A stretch of 64,000 bases of DNA from Acidovorax_G lacteus (GCF_039540375.1 NZ_BAABEX010000004.1:124001-188000), one strand, 5' to 3'; shown: positions 1-8,526, counted from the stretch's first letter. Notes: generated from the sequence alone by a model not told the origin. Numbers and translations: made by a program.

Positions 1-156
1 GACCTGTTCCACAAGATCGTGGCCTCAGCCGGGGCCGACGCGGGCGTGGACGGCTACATCCTCGAACGCCTGGGCGGCGCGCCCGACCATCCGATGACGC
101 TGGAATTCCCCGAGGGCGAGTACCTCAAGGGGCTGGTGGTAATGCGCAAGGCGTGA
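1..156 (+). CDS. 3' end of an unrecognised protein (5' truncated)
   Basis: The frame is open from the first base and ends at TGA 154-156, giving the last 51 residues of a protein whose start lies outside the window. The tail ends LKGLVVMRKA and contains GYILERLGG. Base composition is like that of the neighbouring genes and the frame has no internal stop, so it is probably a real C-terminus. I do not recognise a family from so short a piece and assign no function. A dispersed two-hairpin repeat follows about 50 bp downstream. Confidence 0.6.
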   Translation, partial: DLFHKIVASAGADAGVDGYILERLGGAPDHPMTLEFPEGEYLKGLVVMRKA

Positions 157-202
157 GCGGCGGCCTGCCGCTCCAGGCCCGTCACGCCCAAGACCCAGGC
201 TT

Positions 203-256
203 TTGCTATCAAATCAGTAGCTGCTCGTGCTTGATTTTGAAGCACGAGCGGCCTAT
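203..256 (+). repeat. Dispersed two-hairpin repeat, copy 1
   Basis: The core starts at 205 with GCTAT and runs through CTGCTCGTGCTTG and a short spacer to CAAGCACGAGC-like sequence ending near 249. The long arms form a stem of about 10 bp. It lies in the gap between the truncated first gene and the CobW-like gene. It is one of at least six full copies in this window. Confidence 0.85.
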
Positions 257-405
257 TTCATTAAAAAGCGTGCTGCGGCGGGGCGGGCGCCGGGCGTTCT
301 GCGCCGGGCGGGCGTGGCCGCTACACTGGCGGGCTTCCCGTTCAGGGCCTGCGCTGCTGCCGCTCGTGGCGGTGCGGGCCTGCCACCCACAAGGCTGCTG
401 ACCCC

Positions 406-1482
406 ATGTCCCTGATCCCCGCCACCATCCTCACCGGCTTCCTCGGCTCCGGCAAGACCACGCTGCTCAAGCGCGTGCTCAGCGAGGCCCACGGCCAGAA
501 GATCGCCGTCATCGAGAACGAATTCGGCGAAGAGAACATCGACAACGACATCCTGGTGACCGATTCGCAGGAGCAGATCGTGCAGATGAGCAACGGCTGC
601 ATCTGCTGCACCATCCGCGAAGACCTGCGCGAGACCCTGCAGACGCTGGCCGCCAAGAAGCGCAAGGGCGAACTACAGTTTGACCGCGTGGTCATCGAGA
701 CCACGGGCCTCGCCGACCCGGGGCCGGTGGCGCAGACCTTCTTCATGGACGAGGAGATCGCCGAGACGTATCTCATCGACTCCATCATCACGCTGGTGGA
801 CGCCAAGCATGCGGCCCAGCAGCTCAATGACCGCCAGGAGGCGCGCCGCCAGGTGGGCTTTGCGGACCAGATCTTCCTGTCCAAGACCGACCTGGTCACG
901 CCCGAAGACACCGAGGCGCTGATCCACCGCCTCAAGCACATGAACCCGCGCGCCCCCATCAAGGCCGTGCATTTCGGTGAGGTCCCGATCGCCGAGGTGC
1001 TGGACCTGCGGGGCTTCAACCTCAACGCCAAGCTCGACATCGACCCGGACTTCCTGGCCGAGGACGGCCACCATCACGGGCACGACCATGATCACGATCA
1101 CGATCACGACCATGCGCATGGCGAGCATTGCGACCACCCCTCGCACCAGCATGGGCACGGCCATGGGCACCACCATCACCACGACGACGATGTGAAGAGC
1201 TTCGTCTACCGCTCCGACCGGCCGTTCGACCCGGCGCGGCTCGAAGACTTCCTTGGCGCCATCGTCAACATCTACGGCCCGCGCATGCTGCGCTACAAGG
1301 GCGTGCTGCACATGAAGGGCACCGACCGCAAGGTGATCTTCCAGGGCGTGCACCAGCTCATGGGCAGCGACCTGGGCCCCAAGTGGGGCGAGGGCGAGGC
1401 GCGCATGAGCAAGATGGTGTTCATCGGTATCGACCTGCCGCAGGACATCTTCCGCCAGGGGCTGGACCAGAGCCTGGCCTGA
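406..1482 (+). CDS. COG0523/CobW-family GTPase, putative metal chaperone
   Basis: A 358-residue G3E-family GTPase. The Walker A motif GFLGSGKTT is at residues 11-19, the family metal-binding CxCC motif (GCICC) at 64-68, an ETTGLADP switch segment near 98-105, and an SKTD guanine-recognition motif near 160. A very His/Asp-rich stretch near residues 224-265 (bases about 1070-1190) precedes the CobW C-terminal domain. Family members load zinc, cobalt or other metals into client proteins or buffer metal. The next gene is a dksA with an incomplete zinc finger, a pairing typical of zinc-limitation gene sets, but no AT-rich Zur-like operator is visible upstream. The metal specificity cannot be read from sequence. 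Confidence 0.92.
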   Translation: MSLIPATILTGFLGSGKTTLLKRVLSEAHGQKIAVIENEFGEENIDNDILVTDSQEQIVQMSNGCICCTIREDLRETLQTLAAKKRKGELQFDRVVIETTGLADPGPVAQTFFMDEEIAETYLIDSIITLVDAKHAAQQLNDRQEARRQVGFADQIFLSKTDLVTPEDTEALIHRLKHMNPRAPIKAVHFGEVPIAEVLDLRGFNLNAKLDIDPDFLAEDGHHHGHDHDHDHDHDHAHGEHCDHPSHQHGHGHGHHHHHDDDVKSFVYRSDRPFDPARLEDFLGAIVNIYGPRMLRYKGVLHMKGTDRKVIFQGVHQLMGSDLGPKWGEGEARMSKMVFIGIDLPQDIFRQGLDQSLA

Positions 1483-1641
1483 GGCGTGCCGAGCGCTCGC
1501 AGCGCGGCAGGGCGGTGTCGGCTCTGCGCAACGGTGCGGCACTGTCAGCGCAGGTCGATACAATCGCGCGCCGGTAAAAAACCGGAAGGCTTGCCCACCG
1601 GGCCTGCGCAACCCGCGCCAGGCCCGCATCTGCGAGGAGAC

Positions 1642-2349
1642 ATGCCCGTGAAAGCCGAATCCAGCAAGACCCAGGCTCCGGCCCGCAAGAGCCCGGCTGC
1701 GTCCCGCCAGGCCGCGGCGCAGGCGCCCGTGCCTGCGCCAGCTCCGGTAACCGCGCAAAAAAGGCGGCCACCTTCCGCCGCAGGGCAATTGACCGTACCA
1801 TCCACGGAACCCGCTGCGGCCACCGCCGCCGCCACAGCCAGTAACCACACCGACATGCCTACGACCGCGCAAGCGCAGACCTCCGGGACTGCCAAAAAAG
1901 ACCCCAAGCTGGCGAACAACTGGAAGACCAAGGCCGCCCACGAGCTGACCGACGCCGAGGTGCTGGCCATGCCCGACAGCGAGTACATGAACGACAAGCA
2001 GATGGCGTTCTTCCGCCACAAGCTCGTGTTGCTCAAACAGGAAATCCACAACAGCGCCGGTGAAACCACCGAGCACCTGCGGGAAGACACCGTGGTGGTG
2101 CCCGACCCGGCCGACCGTGCCACCATCGAGGAAGAGCACGCGCTGGAGCTGCGCACCCGCGACCGCGAGCGCAAGCTGCTCAAGAAAATTGAGCAGTCGA
2201 TTGCGCGCATCGACGCGGGCGACTACGGCTACTGCGACGAAACCGGCGAGCCCATCGGCGTGGGCCGCCTGATTGCGCGCCCCACGGCCACGCTGTCGCT
2301 CGAAGCGCAGCAGCGCCGCGAACTCAAGCAGAAGATGTTCGGAGACTGA
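1642..2349 (+). CDS. dksA: RNA polymerase-binding transcription factor DksA (one-cysteine type)
   Basis: A 235-residue protein. The start at 1642 is chosen because GAGGAGA lies just upstream; an earlier in-frame start at 1486 has no such site. Residues 1 to about 90 are a low-complexity Ala/Pro/Lys-rich extension. The remainder is a DksA coiled coil followed by the globular C-terminal domain. The usual four-cysteine zinc finger is reduced to one Cys: GYCDETGEP replaces the CxxC pair and TLSLEAQ replaces the second pair. DksA binds the RNA polymerase secondary channel and with ppGpp adjusts promoter output. One-cysteine forms are known from alphaproteobacteria and from zinc-independent paralogues. 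It follows the COG0523 GTPase by 159 bp. Confidence 0.92.
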   Translation: MPVKAESSKTQAPARKSPAASRQAAAQAPVPAPAPVTAQKRRPPSAAGQLTVPSTEPAAATAAATASNHTDMPTTAQAQTSGTAKKDPKLANNWKTKAAHELTDAEVLAMPDSEYMNDKQMAFFRHKLVLLKQEIHNSAGETTEHLREDTVVVPDPADRATIEEEHALELRTRDRERKLLKKIEQSIARIDAGDYGYCDETGEPIGVGRLIARPTATLSLEAQQRRELKQKMFGD

Positions 2350-2410
2350 CCGGGCGTTTGCGCCGGTCTTTTTCCCGACAGGTTTTCTTCGTGCCCGCAC
2401 GCATCGGCCC

Positions 2411-4168
2411 ATGAGCAAGGACGACAACTCCACCGGCGGCGGTCTGCTGTCCAAGGTGGTGCGGTTCGTCCGCAACCCCACCTCCAACTGGACCGAGCTC
2501 GATTCTGTACAGGACGATCGCGACAGCCAGTACAGCAAGCAGATGCTCAAGGAGATGATCGAGCGCAAGCGGCGCAACGACTTTGTGCGCCGCCGCGAGT
2601 TCGATCAACTGCGCAAGCTGCGCCGCCGCGAAGCGCTGCAGGGGCAGCGCACCGAAGACCCCACCGCGCGCCCCTCGTTCTTCCAGAGCAGCATGGCCTC
2701 GCCTGACGAGCGCGCCGTGACGCTCAAGAAGATCGACGAGATCGAGGCGCAGATGTCGCAGCAGTGGTGGAAGAGCAAGCAGGGCAACACGCCCTCGTCG
2801 TTTGCGCCCGCTGGTGCCTCCACCCCGGAAGAGGCACAGGCCATCGTGGCCCGCGCATTCGCGCCCACGGCACCGGCCAGCCTGCCGCCGCATCTGGCCA
2901 CGCAAGGGCCTGTGGAACCCCTGTTTGCGGGCGATACCGTGCCGCCGGAAGGTGGTGCCCACACCGTCCCTGCGACCACGCCGCCCTGGACGGCCGATAC
3001 CAGCCCCATGGACGCAGCGCTGGCTTTCGGCAACACGGAGCCCGGAGCGCTCGACGCGCCCGTTCCTGCGCTGCCGCTGCTGGAGAAATTCGTGCACGAA
3101 CCCGACCTTGAAGAAGCCGCGATCCGGTTTGCCAACGGGGATTACGCGGGTGCGGAGTCTGGACTTCTGGAGGTGCTGGCACAGCACCAGGACGACGCGC
3201 CGGAGCAGCAGACCGAGATCTGGCTCACCCTGTTCGACCTGTACCGTGCCACGGGCCAGCACGACCGATTCGACGCGCTGGCCATCGACTACGCGGCCCG
3301 GTTCAGCCGCTCGGCGCCGGTGTGGTTCTCGCTGCCCGAGCAACTGGGCCTGAGCCAGGCGGCAGCCCCGGCAGAGCCAGTCATGGCGCGGCGTGACCTG
3401 AGCTGGAACGCGCCGTCGTCCATCGCCACCTCCACCGTGACTGCGCTGCAGGCCTCGCTGGACCGCGCAGCGCCGCCGTGGACGCTGGTCTGGAGCCGAC
3501 TGCAAAGCATTGACGAGCCCGCCGTGCGGGCGCTGGCCGAGCAGTTCAATCGTTGGGCCGAGCGTGCGGGGCAATTTCACTTTCAGGGAGCCGAGCACCT
3601 GCTGGCCCTGCTGGAGCGCCAGACCCCGTCGGGCGACCGCGCCGTGTCGGCCGACTGGTGGCGCCTGCGCATGTCGGTGCTGCGCCTCATGGGGCGCGCC
3701 GAAGACTTCGAGATGGTGGCGCTCGACTACTGCGTCACCTACGAGGTGTCTCCGCCGTCCTGGGAGCCTGCGCGCTGCAGTTATTCGGACGACGCCGAGC
3801 CCCGCGCCGAAGCCGCCCGCGGCCCGGACTCGCGCGACATGCTGATGTCCGACTTTGGTGCCCTGTCGATGCCTGCACCGCTGGATGCCGGGCCGTCTGC
3901 CACGCTCAGCGGGCACATTGAAGGCGACGTGGCACCGCTGCTCGAACCATTTGAGGCCCATCTGCGACCCGGCATGCCGTTCCAAGTGCATTGCGACCAG
4001 CTCATCCGCATGGACTTCGCAGCCGCGGGTTCCCTGCTGAACTGGGCGGCGTCGCGGCAGGCCGAAGGCTACGAGCTGCAGTTCCTGCAACTGCACCGGC
4101 TGGTGGCGGTGCTGCTCAACGTGATCGGCGTGAACGAGCACGCCTGGATCGTTCCGCGCCGCAACTGA
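2411..4168 (+). CDS. Conserved protein with coiled-coil-like N-terminus and C-terminal STAS-like domain
   Basis: A 585-residue protein. The start at 2411 (MSKDDNSTGG) lies downstream of dksA; the upstream frame overlaps dksA and has a different composition. Residues about 30-110 are highly charged with many Arg/Lys/Glu (possible helical segment). The middle is rich in Pro/Ala, then an alpha-helical, TPR-like portion. The last 60-70 residues (near FQVHCDQLIRMDF to the end) resemble a STAS/MlaB-type domain. No signal peptide or membrane segment is seen, so it is probably cytoplasmic. STAS domains bind partners or nucleotides in regulatory systems; a specific role is unknown. It lies between dksA and hslV and may be co-transcribed with them. 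Confidence 0.75.
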   Translation: MSKDDNSTGGGLLSKVVRFVRNPTSNWTELDSVQDDRDSQYSKQMLKEMIERKRRNDFVRRREFDQLRKLRRREALQGQRTEDPTARPSFFQSSMASPDERAVTLKKIDEIEAQMSQQWWKSKQGNTPSSFAPAGASTPEEAQAIVARAFAPTAPASLPPHLATQGPVEPLFAGDTVPPEGGAHTVPATTPPWTADTSPMDAALAFGNTEPGALDAPVPALPLLEKFVHEPDLEEAAIRFANGDYAGAESGLLEVLAQHQDDAPEQQTEIWLTLFDLYRATGQHDRFDALAIDYAARFSRSAPVWFSLPEQLGLSQAAAPAEPVMARRDLSWNAPSSIATSTVTALQASLDRAAPPWTLVWSRLQSIDEPAVRALAEQFNRWAERAGQFHFQGAEHLLALLERQTPSGDRAVSADWWRLRMSVLRLMGRAEDFEMVALDYCVTYEVSPPSWEPARCSYSDDAEPRAEAARGPDSRDMLMSDFGALSMPAPLDAGPSATLSGHIEGDVAPLLEPFEAHLRPGMPFQVHCDQLIRMDFAAAGSLLNWAASRQAEGYELQFLQLHRLVAVLLNVIGVNEHAWIVPRRN

Positions 4169-4244
4169 CTCGGCTGTTGGGCTGCCGCCTCCGGGGCGTA
4201 CAAAATCACCGTGCTGGGCTTGTATTGCCCGGCTGTGCCCCCAT

Positions 4245-4817
4245 ATGGCGCGCATGGAAAAACACAGCGACTCCCCGGTGTTCCACGGCACCACCATCCT
4301 CAGCGTGCGGCGCCAGACGCCGGACGGCGTGCAAGTCGCCATCGGCGGCGACGGCCAGGTGACCCTGGGCAACATCGTGGTCAAGGGCTCGGCCCGCAAG
4401 GTGCGCAAGCTGCACCACGGCAAGGTGCTGGCCGGCTTTGCCGGTGCCACCGCGGATGCTTTCACCCTGTTCGAGCGGTTTGAGGCCAAGCTCGACAAGC
4501 ACCAGGGGCACCTGGTGCGCGCGGCCATCGAACTCACCAAGGACTGGCGCACCGACCGCGTGCTGCGCCGCCTCGAAGCCATGCTGGCCGTGGCCGACCG
4601 CGAGGCCTCGCTGATCATCACCGGCAACGGCGACGTGCTCGAGCCGGAGCAGGGCATCGTGGCCATCGGCTCGGGCGGCGCGTACGCCCATTCGGCCGCC
4701 AAGGCGCTGATCGACCACACCGACCTGCCGGCCGAGGCCGTGGTGCGCCGCTCGCTCGAAATTGCCGGGCAACTGTGCATCTACACCAACATGCACCACA
4801 CGATCGAAACGCTGTGA
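4245..4817 (+). CDS. hslV: ATP-dependent protease peptidase subunit HslV
   Basis: A 190-residue T1-family threonine peptidase. The HGTTILSVRR segment places the catalytic N-terminal Thr at residue 16 (first T after HG), exposed after removal of the short propeptide. GGDGQVTLG and the following strands match the HslV/proteasome beta fold. ATG 4254 is an alternative start three codons inside, with little to separate the two. The product forms a double hexamer capped by HslU and degrades folded regulators and heat-damaged proteins in the cytoplasm. hslU follows after a gap of 119 bp that carries a dispersed repeat. Confidence 0.97.
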   Translation: MARMEKHSDSPVFHGTTILSVRRQTPDGVQVAIGGDGQVTLGNIVVKGSARKVRKLHHGKVLAGFAGATADAFTLFERFEAKLDKHQGHLVRAAIELTKDWRTDRVLRRLEAMLAVADREASLIITGNGDVLEPEQGIVAIGSGGAYAHSAAKALIDHTDLPAEAVVRRSLEIAGQLCIYTNMHHTIETL

Positions 4818-4858
4818 GACCCGCTGCCTCGGCCCGCGCCGCACTGCGTTGTCAGCGT

Positions 4859-4907
4859 TTGCTATTGATTTAATAGCTGCTTGTGCTTGATTAATAAGCA
4901 CGAGCAA
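4859..4907 (+). repeat. Dispersed two-hairpin repeat, copy 2
   Basis: The core GCTATTGATTTAATAGC is followed by TGCTTGTGCTTG, a spacer and AAGCACGAGCA. It occupies the hslV-hslU spacer and could form a hairpin in a shared transcript. Confidence 0.85.
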
Positions 4908-4936
4908 CCGATTTCACCTCTCATCTCTGCCCCGCC

Positions 4937-6256
4937 ATGTCGTCCATGACCCCCCAGGAAATCGTCTCCGAGCTCGACCGCCACATCGTCGGGCAGGCCA
5001 GTGCCAAGCGTGCCGTGGCCATTGCGCTGCGCAACCGCTGGCGCCGCCAGCAGGTCAGCGGCAGCCTGCGCCAGGAGATCACGCCCAAGAACATCCTGAT
5101 GATCGGCCCCACCGGCGTGGGCAAGACCGAGATCGCGCGCCGCCTGGCGCGGCTGGCCGACGCGCCCTTCATCAAGGTCGAGGCCACCAAGTTCACCGAG
5201 GTGGGCTACGTGGGCAAGGATGTGGACACCATCGTGCGCGACCTGGCCGAAGTGGCCGTCAAGCAGACGCGCGAGGCCGAGATGAAAAAGGTGCGCACCC
5301 GCGCCGAAGACGCGGCCGAGGAGCGCGTCCTCGACGTGCTGGTGCCCACCGCGCGCAGCCACGACGGCGCACCGGCTGACAACACCGCACGCCAGGTGTT
5401 CCGCAAGAAGCTGCGCGAAGGGCAGCTCGACGACAAGGAGATCGAGCTGGACGTGGCCGAGGCGCGGCCGCAGCTCGAAATCATGGGCCCGCAAGGCATG
5501 GAAGAGATGGCCGAGCAGCTGCGCGGCATGTTCAGCCAGCTCGGCACCGGCCGCCAGCGCAAGCGCAAGCTGCGCATCGGTGAGGCCATGAAGCTGCTGG
5601 TGGAAGAAGAAGCCGCCAAACTCGTCAACGAGGAAGAGATCAAGACCCGCGCGATCCAGAACGCCGAGCAGAACGGCATCGTGTTCATCGACGAGATCGA
5701 CAAGGTGGCTGCGCGCCAGGAGACCGGCGGGGCCGAAGTTTCGCGCCAGGGTGTGCAGCGCGACCTGCTGCCGCTGGTGGAGGGCACCACGGTGTCCACC
5801 AAGTACGGTATGGTCAAGACCGACCACATCCTGTTCATCGCCTCGGGCGCGTTCCACCTGGCCAAGCCCAGCGACCTGATTCCGGAGCTGCAGGGACGTT
5901 TTCCAATCCGCGTGGAGCTCGAATCGCTGTCGGTGGCCGACTTCGAGGCCATCCTCACGCAGACACACGCCTCGCTCGTCAAGCAGTACCAGGCGCTGCT
6001 GTCCACCGAAGGGGTGACGCTTGAATTTGTGCCCGAAGGCATCACGCGCCTTGCGCACATCGCATTCGAGGTCAACGAGCGCACGGAAAATATCGGCGCC
6101 CGCCGACTGTCTACGGTGATGGAGCGCCTGCTCGACGAAGTGAGCTTTGACGCCGCCAAGCTGTCGGGCCAGACGGTGGTGATCGACGCTGCCTATGTGG
6201 ACCAGCGCTTGCAGACGCTGAGCCAGGACGAAGACCTCTCGCGCTACATCCTCTGA
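4937..6256 (+). CDS. hslU: ATP-dependent protease ATPase subunit HslU
   Basis: A 439-residue AAA+ unfoldase, close to the family's usual 440-450. Walker A (GPTGVGKTE) is at residues 57-65 and Walker B (VFIDEIDK, Asp252/Glu253) follows the inserted I-domain. A GYVGKD pore-loop motif is near residue 92, and the extreme C-terminus LSRYIL is the type that docks into HslV. It unfolds substrates and feeds them into the HslV chamber. ATG 4946 is a possible alternative start. It forms the HslVU pair with the gene upstream. No clear intrinsic terminator follows. Confidence 0.97.
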   Translation: MSSMTPQEIVSELDRHIVGQASAKRAVAIALRNRWRRQQVSGSLRQEITPKNILMIGPTGVGKTEIARRLARLADAPFIKVEATKFTEVGYVGKDVDTIVRDLAEVAVKQTREAEMKKVRTRAEDAAEERVLDVLVPTARSHDGAPADNTARQVFRKKLREGQLDDKEIELDVAEARPQLEIMGPQGMEEMAEQLRGMFSQLGTGRQRKRKLRIGEAMKLLVEEEAAKLVNEEEIKTRAIQNAEQNGIVFIDEIDKVAARQETGGAEVSRQGVQRDLLPLVEGTTVSTKYGMVKTDHILFIASGAFHLAKPSDLIPELQGRFPIRVELESLSVADFEAILTQTHASLVKQYQALLSTEGVTLEFVPEGITRLAHIAFEVNERTENIGARRLSTVMERLLDEVSFDAAKLSGQTVVIDAAYVDQRLQTLSQDEDLSRYIL

Positions 6257-6872
6257 GTGTGGGCGCTCCGGGCGGGCGCAACCGGCAGCTCGGGCGGCGT
6301 GGCGCGGCCTGTCGGAAGCTCGCCGGACCGAACCCGGGCAGCCGCGCCATGGCAGGCCGGCGGGGCTGGTGCTGGGGATCATCGGGCCGGACGCTCTGGG
6401 CCCGCAGAGGTCTTGGCGGCCTTTGCGCCTGTGCAGCCGCCGCGCTCCATCCGCGTCCACGACCGGTACCCCGGCGCCTGCGCTGCCCATGTTCCAACGC
6501 AGCCGCAGGCATGGCGGGCGCGCATCAGGGCGCTGTTCCTTTGCTTCAAACGCAGCAGCAGCCAGACGGCGGGCGGCTCTGGCCGCGTCGCACAACGGCC
6601 GTGTTCCCGTCGCAGGCGCGCACAAAGCCAGGCTTCAGACTTCACTTGCGATAGGTGCGCTAAGTCTTTCATTTGCAAGGTTTTTTGCCTTGCGCGGCCT
6701 GCAAAAACGCGGCTAAGTCCTTGATTTCATTGCAAAAGTTTGTAGCGGCGGGTGCCGCCCGGCCGCCTTTTCCTGCTACAGTGGAAAAAAGTGCAATTAA
6801 GTGGTGAAAAGTGCCTCTCAGCCCTCCGCAGGGCCTGCAGACGGCCGATCGACCGAGTGGGGAATCCGTTCC
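6257..6872 (+). other. 616-bp non-coding stretch between hslU and mraZ
   Basis: No convincing gene was found in either strand. The left 400 bp is GC-rich and featureless to the eye. The right 220 bp is AT-richer and holds two imperfect direct copies of GCTAAGTC(T/C)TT..ATTTGCAA-like sequence (about 6658-6679 and 6712-6736), a small GCAAGG/CCTTGC hairpin (6675-6693), and the 10-nt repeat boxes of the presumed MraZ operator. The promoter of the dcw cluster must lie here, but no clear -35/-10 pair stands out. Confidence 0.6.
6781..6815 (+). promoter_or_regulatory. Presumed MraZ operator: four GTG boxes at 10-nt spacing
   Basis: GTGGA, GTGCA, GTGGT and GTGCC start at 6781, 6791, 6801 and 6811, exactly one helical turn apart and separated by A-rich spacers. 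MraZ of other bacteria binds three or four TGGGN-type repeats separated by 5 nt upstream of its own gene, so this is very probably the autoregulatory operator of the dcw cluster. It ends about 58 bp before the mraZ start codon. Confidence 0.75.
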
Positions 6873-7301
6873 GTGTTTCAAGGTGCCTCGTCGCTGAGTC
6901 TCGATGCGAAGGGTCGGCTGTCCGTGCCGACCCGGCATCGTGACGTGCTGGGCGCTTTGGCCTCCGGTCAGCTCACGCTCACCAAGCACCCGCACGGCTG
7001 CCTGATGGTGTTTCCGCGCCCCGAGTGGGAGAAATTCCGCGAGCGCATTGCCCAGTTGCCCATGTCGGCCCAGTGGTGGAAGCGCATTTTTCTGGGCAAC
7101 GCCATGGACGTGGAGATGGACGGCACGGGCCGTGTGCTGATTTCGCCCGAACTGCGCGCCGCCGCCGGCATCACGCGCGACGCCATCCTGCTGGGCATGG
7201 GCAACCACTTCGAGCTGTGGGACAAGGCCACCTACGAGGCCCAGGAGGCCGAGGCCATGCAGGGCGAGATGCCCGATGTGTTCAAGGACTTCTCGTTCTG
7301 A
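6873..7301 (+). CDS. mraZ: Transcriptional regulator MraZ
   Basis: A 142-residue protein starting at GTG 6873, preceded by GAGTGGGG. This start gives the family's standard N-terminus (FQGASSLSLDAKGRLSVPTR); the longer frame from GTG 6801 would begin inside the operator boxes and adds 24 unrelated residues. Two SpoVT/AbrB-like MraZ repeats are present, each with a DxKGR-like core (DAKGRLSVPTRH near residue 11, DGTGRVLISPELR near 80). MraZ forms ring-shaped oligomers that bind repeated boxes upstream of the dcw cluster and modulates its transcription. It is the first gene of the cluster and rsmH starts 8 bp downstream. Confidence 0.95.
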   Translation: MFQGASSLSLDAKGRLSVPTRHRDVLGALASGQLTLTKHPHGCLMVFPRPEWEKFRERIAQLPMSAQWWKRIFLGNAMDVEMDGTGRVLISPELRAAAGITRDAILLGMGNHFELWDKATYEAQEAEAMQGEMPDVFKDFSF

Positions 7302-7309
7302 CGGCGCCC

Positions 7310-8230
7310 ATGGACACGCTCCAACACACCACCGTTTTGCTGCACGAGGCGGTCGATGCCCTGCTGGGGGCGGCCGGGCAGGCGCCCGACGGCACCTGGG
7401 TGGACGCCACCTTCGGCCGCGGCGGGCACAGCCGGCGCATTCTGGAGCGGCTCGGGCCCGGCGGACGCCTCGTGGCGTTCGACAAGGACCCCGAGGCGAT
7501 CCAGGAAGCAACGCGCATCACCGATGCGCGTTTTTCCATTCGCCACGAAGGTTTTCGCGAACTCGCTGCGCTGCCGGATGCCAGCGTGCGCGGCGTGCTC
7601 ATGGATCTGGGCGTGAGTTCGCCCCAGATCGACAACCCCGCCCGGGGTTTCAGTTTCCGTGGGGATGGCCCGCTCGACATGCGCATGGATCCCACGCGCG
7701 GCGAGAGCGTGGCCGAATGGCTGGCCTCGGCCGAGGTGGGGCAGATTGCGGAGGTGATTCGTGAATACGGTGAAGAACGGTTTGCTGGCCCCATTGCAAA
7801 GGCGATTGTTGCTCGGCGCACGGAACGGGGCCCCCTTGCAAGCACCGCTGAACTGGCCGCCCTCGTGGCTGGCGCGGTCAAAACCCGCGAGCCGGGCCAG
7901 AACCCTGCAACGCGCACATTTCAGGCTCTTCGGATTTTCATCAACGCCGAGCTTGAAGAGCTGCAGCAGGCGCTAGACGCAAGCCTGCGCGTGCTGGTGC
8001 CGGGCGGCCGGCTGGCGGTGATCAGCTTTCATTCGCTGGAAGACCGGATCGTCAAGCAGTTCATCGCCAAGCACTCGAAAGAGGTGTACGACCGCCGTGC
8101 GCCGTTTGCCGCGCCCCAGCCCATGAAGCTCAAGGCGCTGGAGCGCATCAAGCCGTCCAACGCCGAGGTCGAGGCCAATCCCCGCGCGCGCAGCGCCATC
8201 CTGCGCGTGGCCGAGAGGACGGACGCATGA
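7310..8230 (+). CDS. rsmH: 16S rRNA (cytosine(1402)-N(4))-methyltransferase RsmH
   Basis: A 306-residue SAM-dependent methyltransferase (formerly MraW). The N-terminus HTTVLLHEAVDAL and the SAM-binding segment DATFGRGGHSRRIL are typical, as are MDLGVSSPQID near residue 100, MRMDP, and the C-terminal ISFHSLEDRIVKQF. It N4-methylates C1402 in the P-site region of 16S rRNA. Start 7310 matches the family N-terminus; the frame is open further upstream but overlaps mraZ. The stop overlaps the ftsL start by 4 bp (ATGA). Confidence 0.97.
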   Translation: MDTLQHTTVLLHEAVDALLGAAGQAPDGTWVDATFGRGGHSRRILERLGPGGRLVAFDKDPEAIQEATRITDARFSIRHEGFRELAALPDASVRGVLMDLGVSSPQIDNPARGFSFRGDGPLDMRMDPTRGESVAEWLASAEVGQIAEVIREYGEERFAGPIAKAIVARRTERGPLASTAELAALVAGAVKTREPGQNPATRTFQALRIFINAELEELQQALDASLRVLVPGGRLAVISFHSLEDRIVKQFIAKHSKEVYDRRAPFAAPQPMKLKALERIKPSNAEVEANPRARSAILRVAERTDA

Positions 8231-8526
8231 TCCGCCTGAACCTCGTGCTGCTGGTGGCCGTGATTGCGAGTGCACTGTATCTGGTGCATACGCAGTACCA
8301 GTCGCGCCGCTTGTTCACCGAGCTTGACCGCGCCGTGGCCGAGGCCCGGCGGCTGGAAACCGAGCACCAGCGCCTGCAAGTGGAAAAGCGTGCCCAGGCC
8401 ACGCCGCTTCGGGTGGAAAAGATCGCACGCGCCCAGCTGCAGATGCGCACGGCCACACCGGCCATTACGCAGTATGTGGCGGAGCCTGGAACGCCCGCAG
8501 CGGTACGCCCCGGAGCCCAGCCATGA
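8227..8526 (+). CDS. ftsL: Cell division protein FtsL
   Basis: A 99-residue bitopic membrane protein. Hydrophobic residues 4-20 (LNLVLLVAVIASALYLV) form one membrane span, followed by a periplasmic leucine-zipper-like coiled coil (EAARRLETEHQRLQ region). FtsL forms the FtsQLB divisome complex that activates FtsWI septal synthesis. It overlaps rsmH and ftsI by 4 bp at each end, which indicates translational coupling. Confidence 0.93.
   Translation: MIRLNLVLLVAVIASALYLVHTQYQSRRLFTELDRAVAEARRLETEHQRLQVEKRAQATPLRVEKIARAQLQMRTATPAITQYVAEPGTPAAVRPGAQP

Noticed and set aside
673..2577. A 634-codon minus-strand open frame
   Set aside because: Antisense to the CobW-like GTPase and dksA; valine/histidine-rich shadow of the His-rich region.
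6379..6678. Minus-strand 99-codon frame between hslU and mraZ
   Set aside because: Composition is irregular, no family resemblance and no plausible start context.
6801..6872. Longer N-terminus for MraZ (GTG 6801)
   Set aside because: That codon lies within the presumed operator boxes and the added residues are not MraZ-like.
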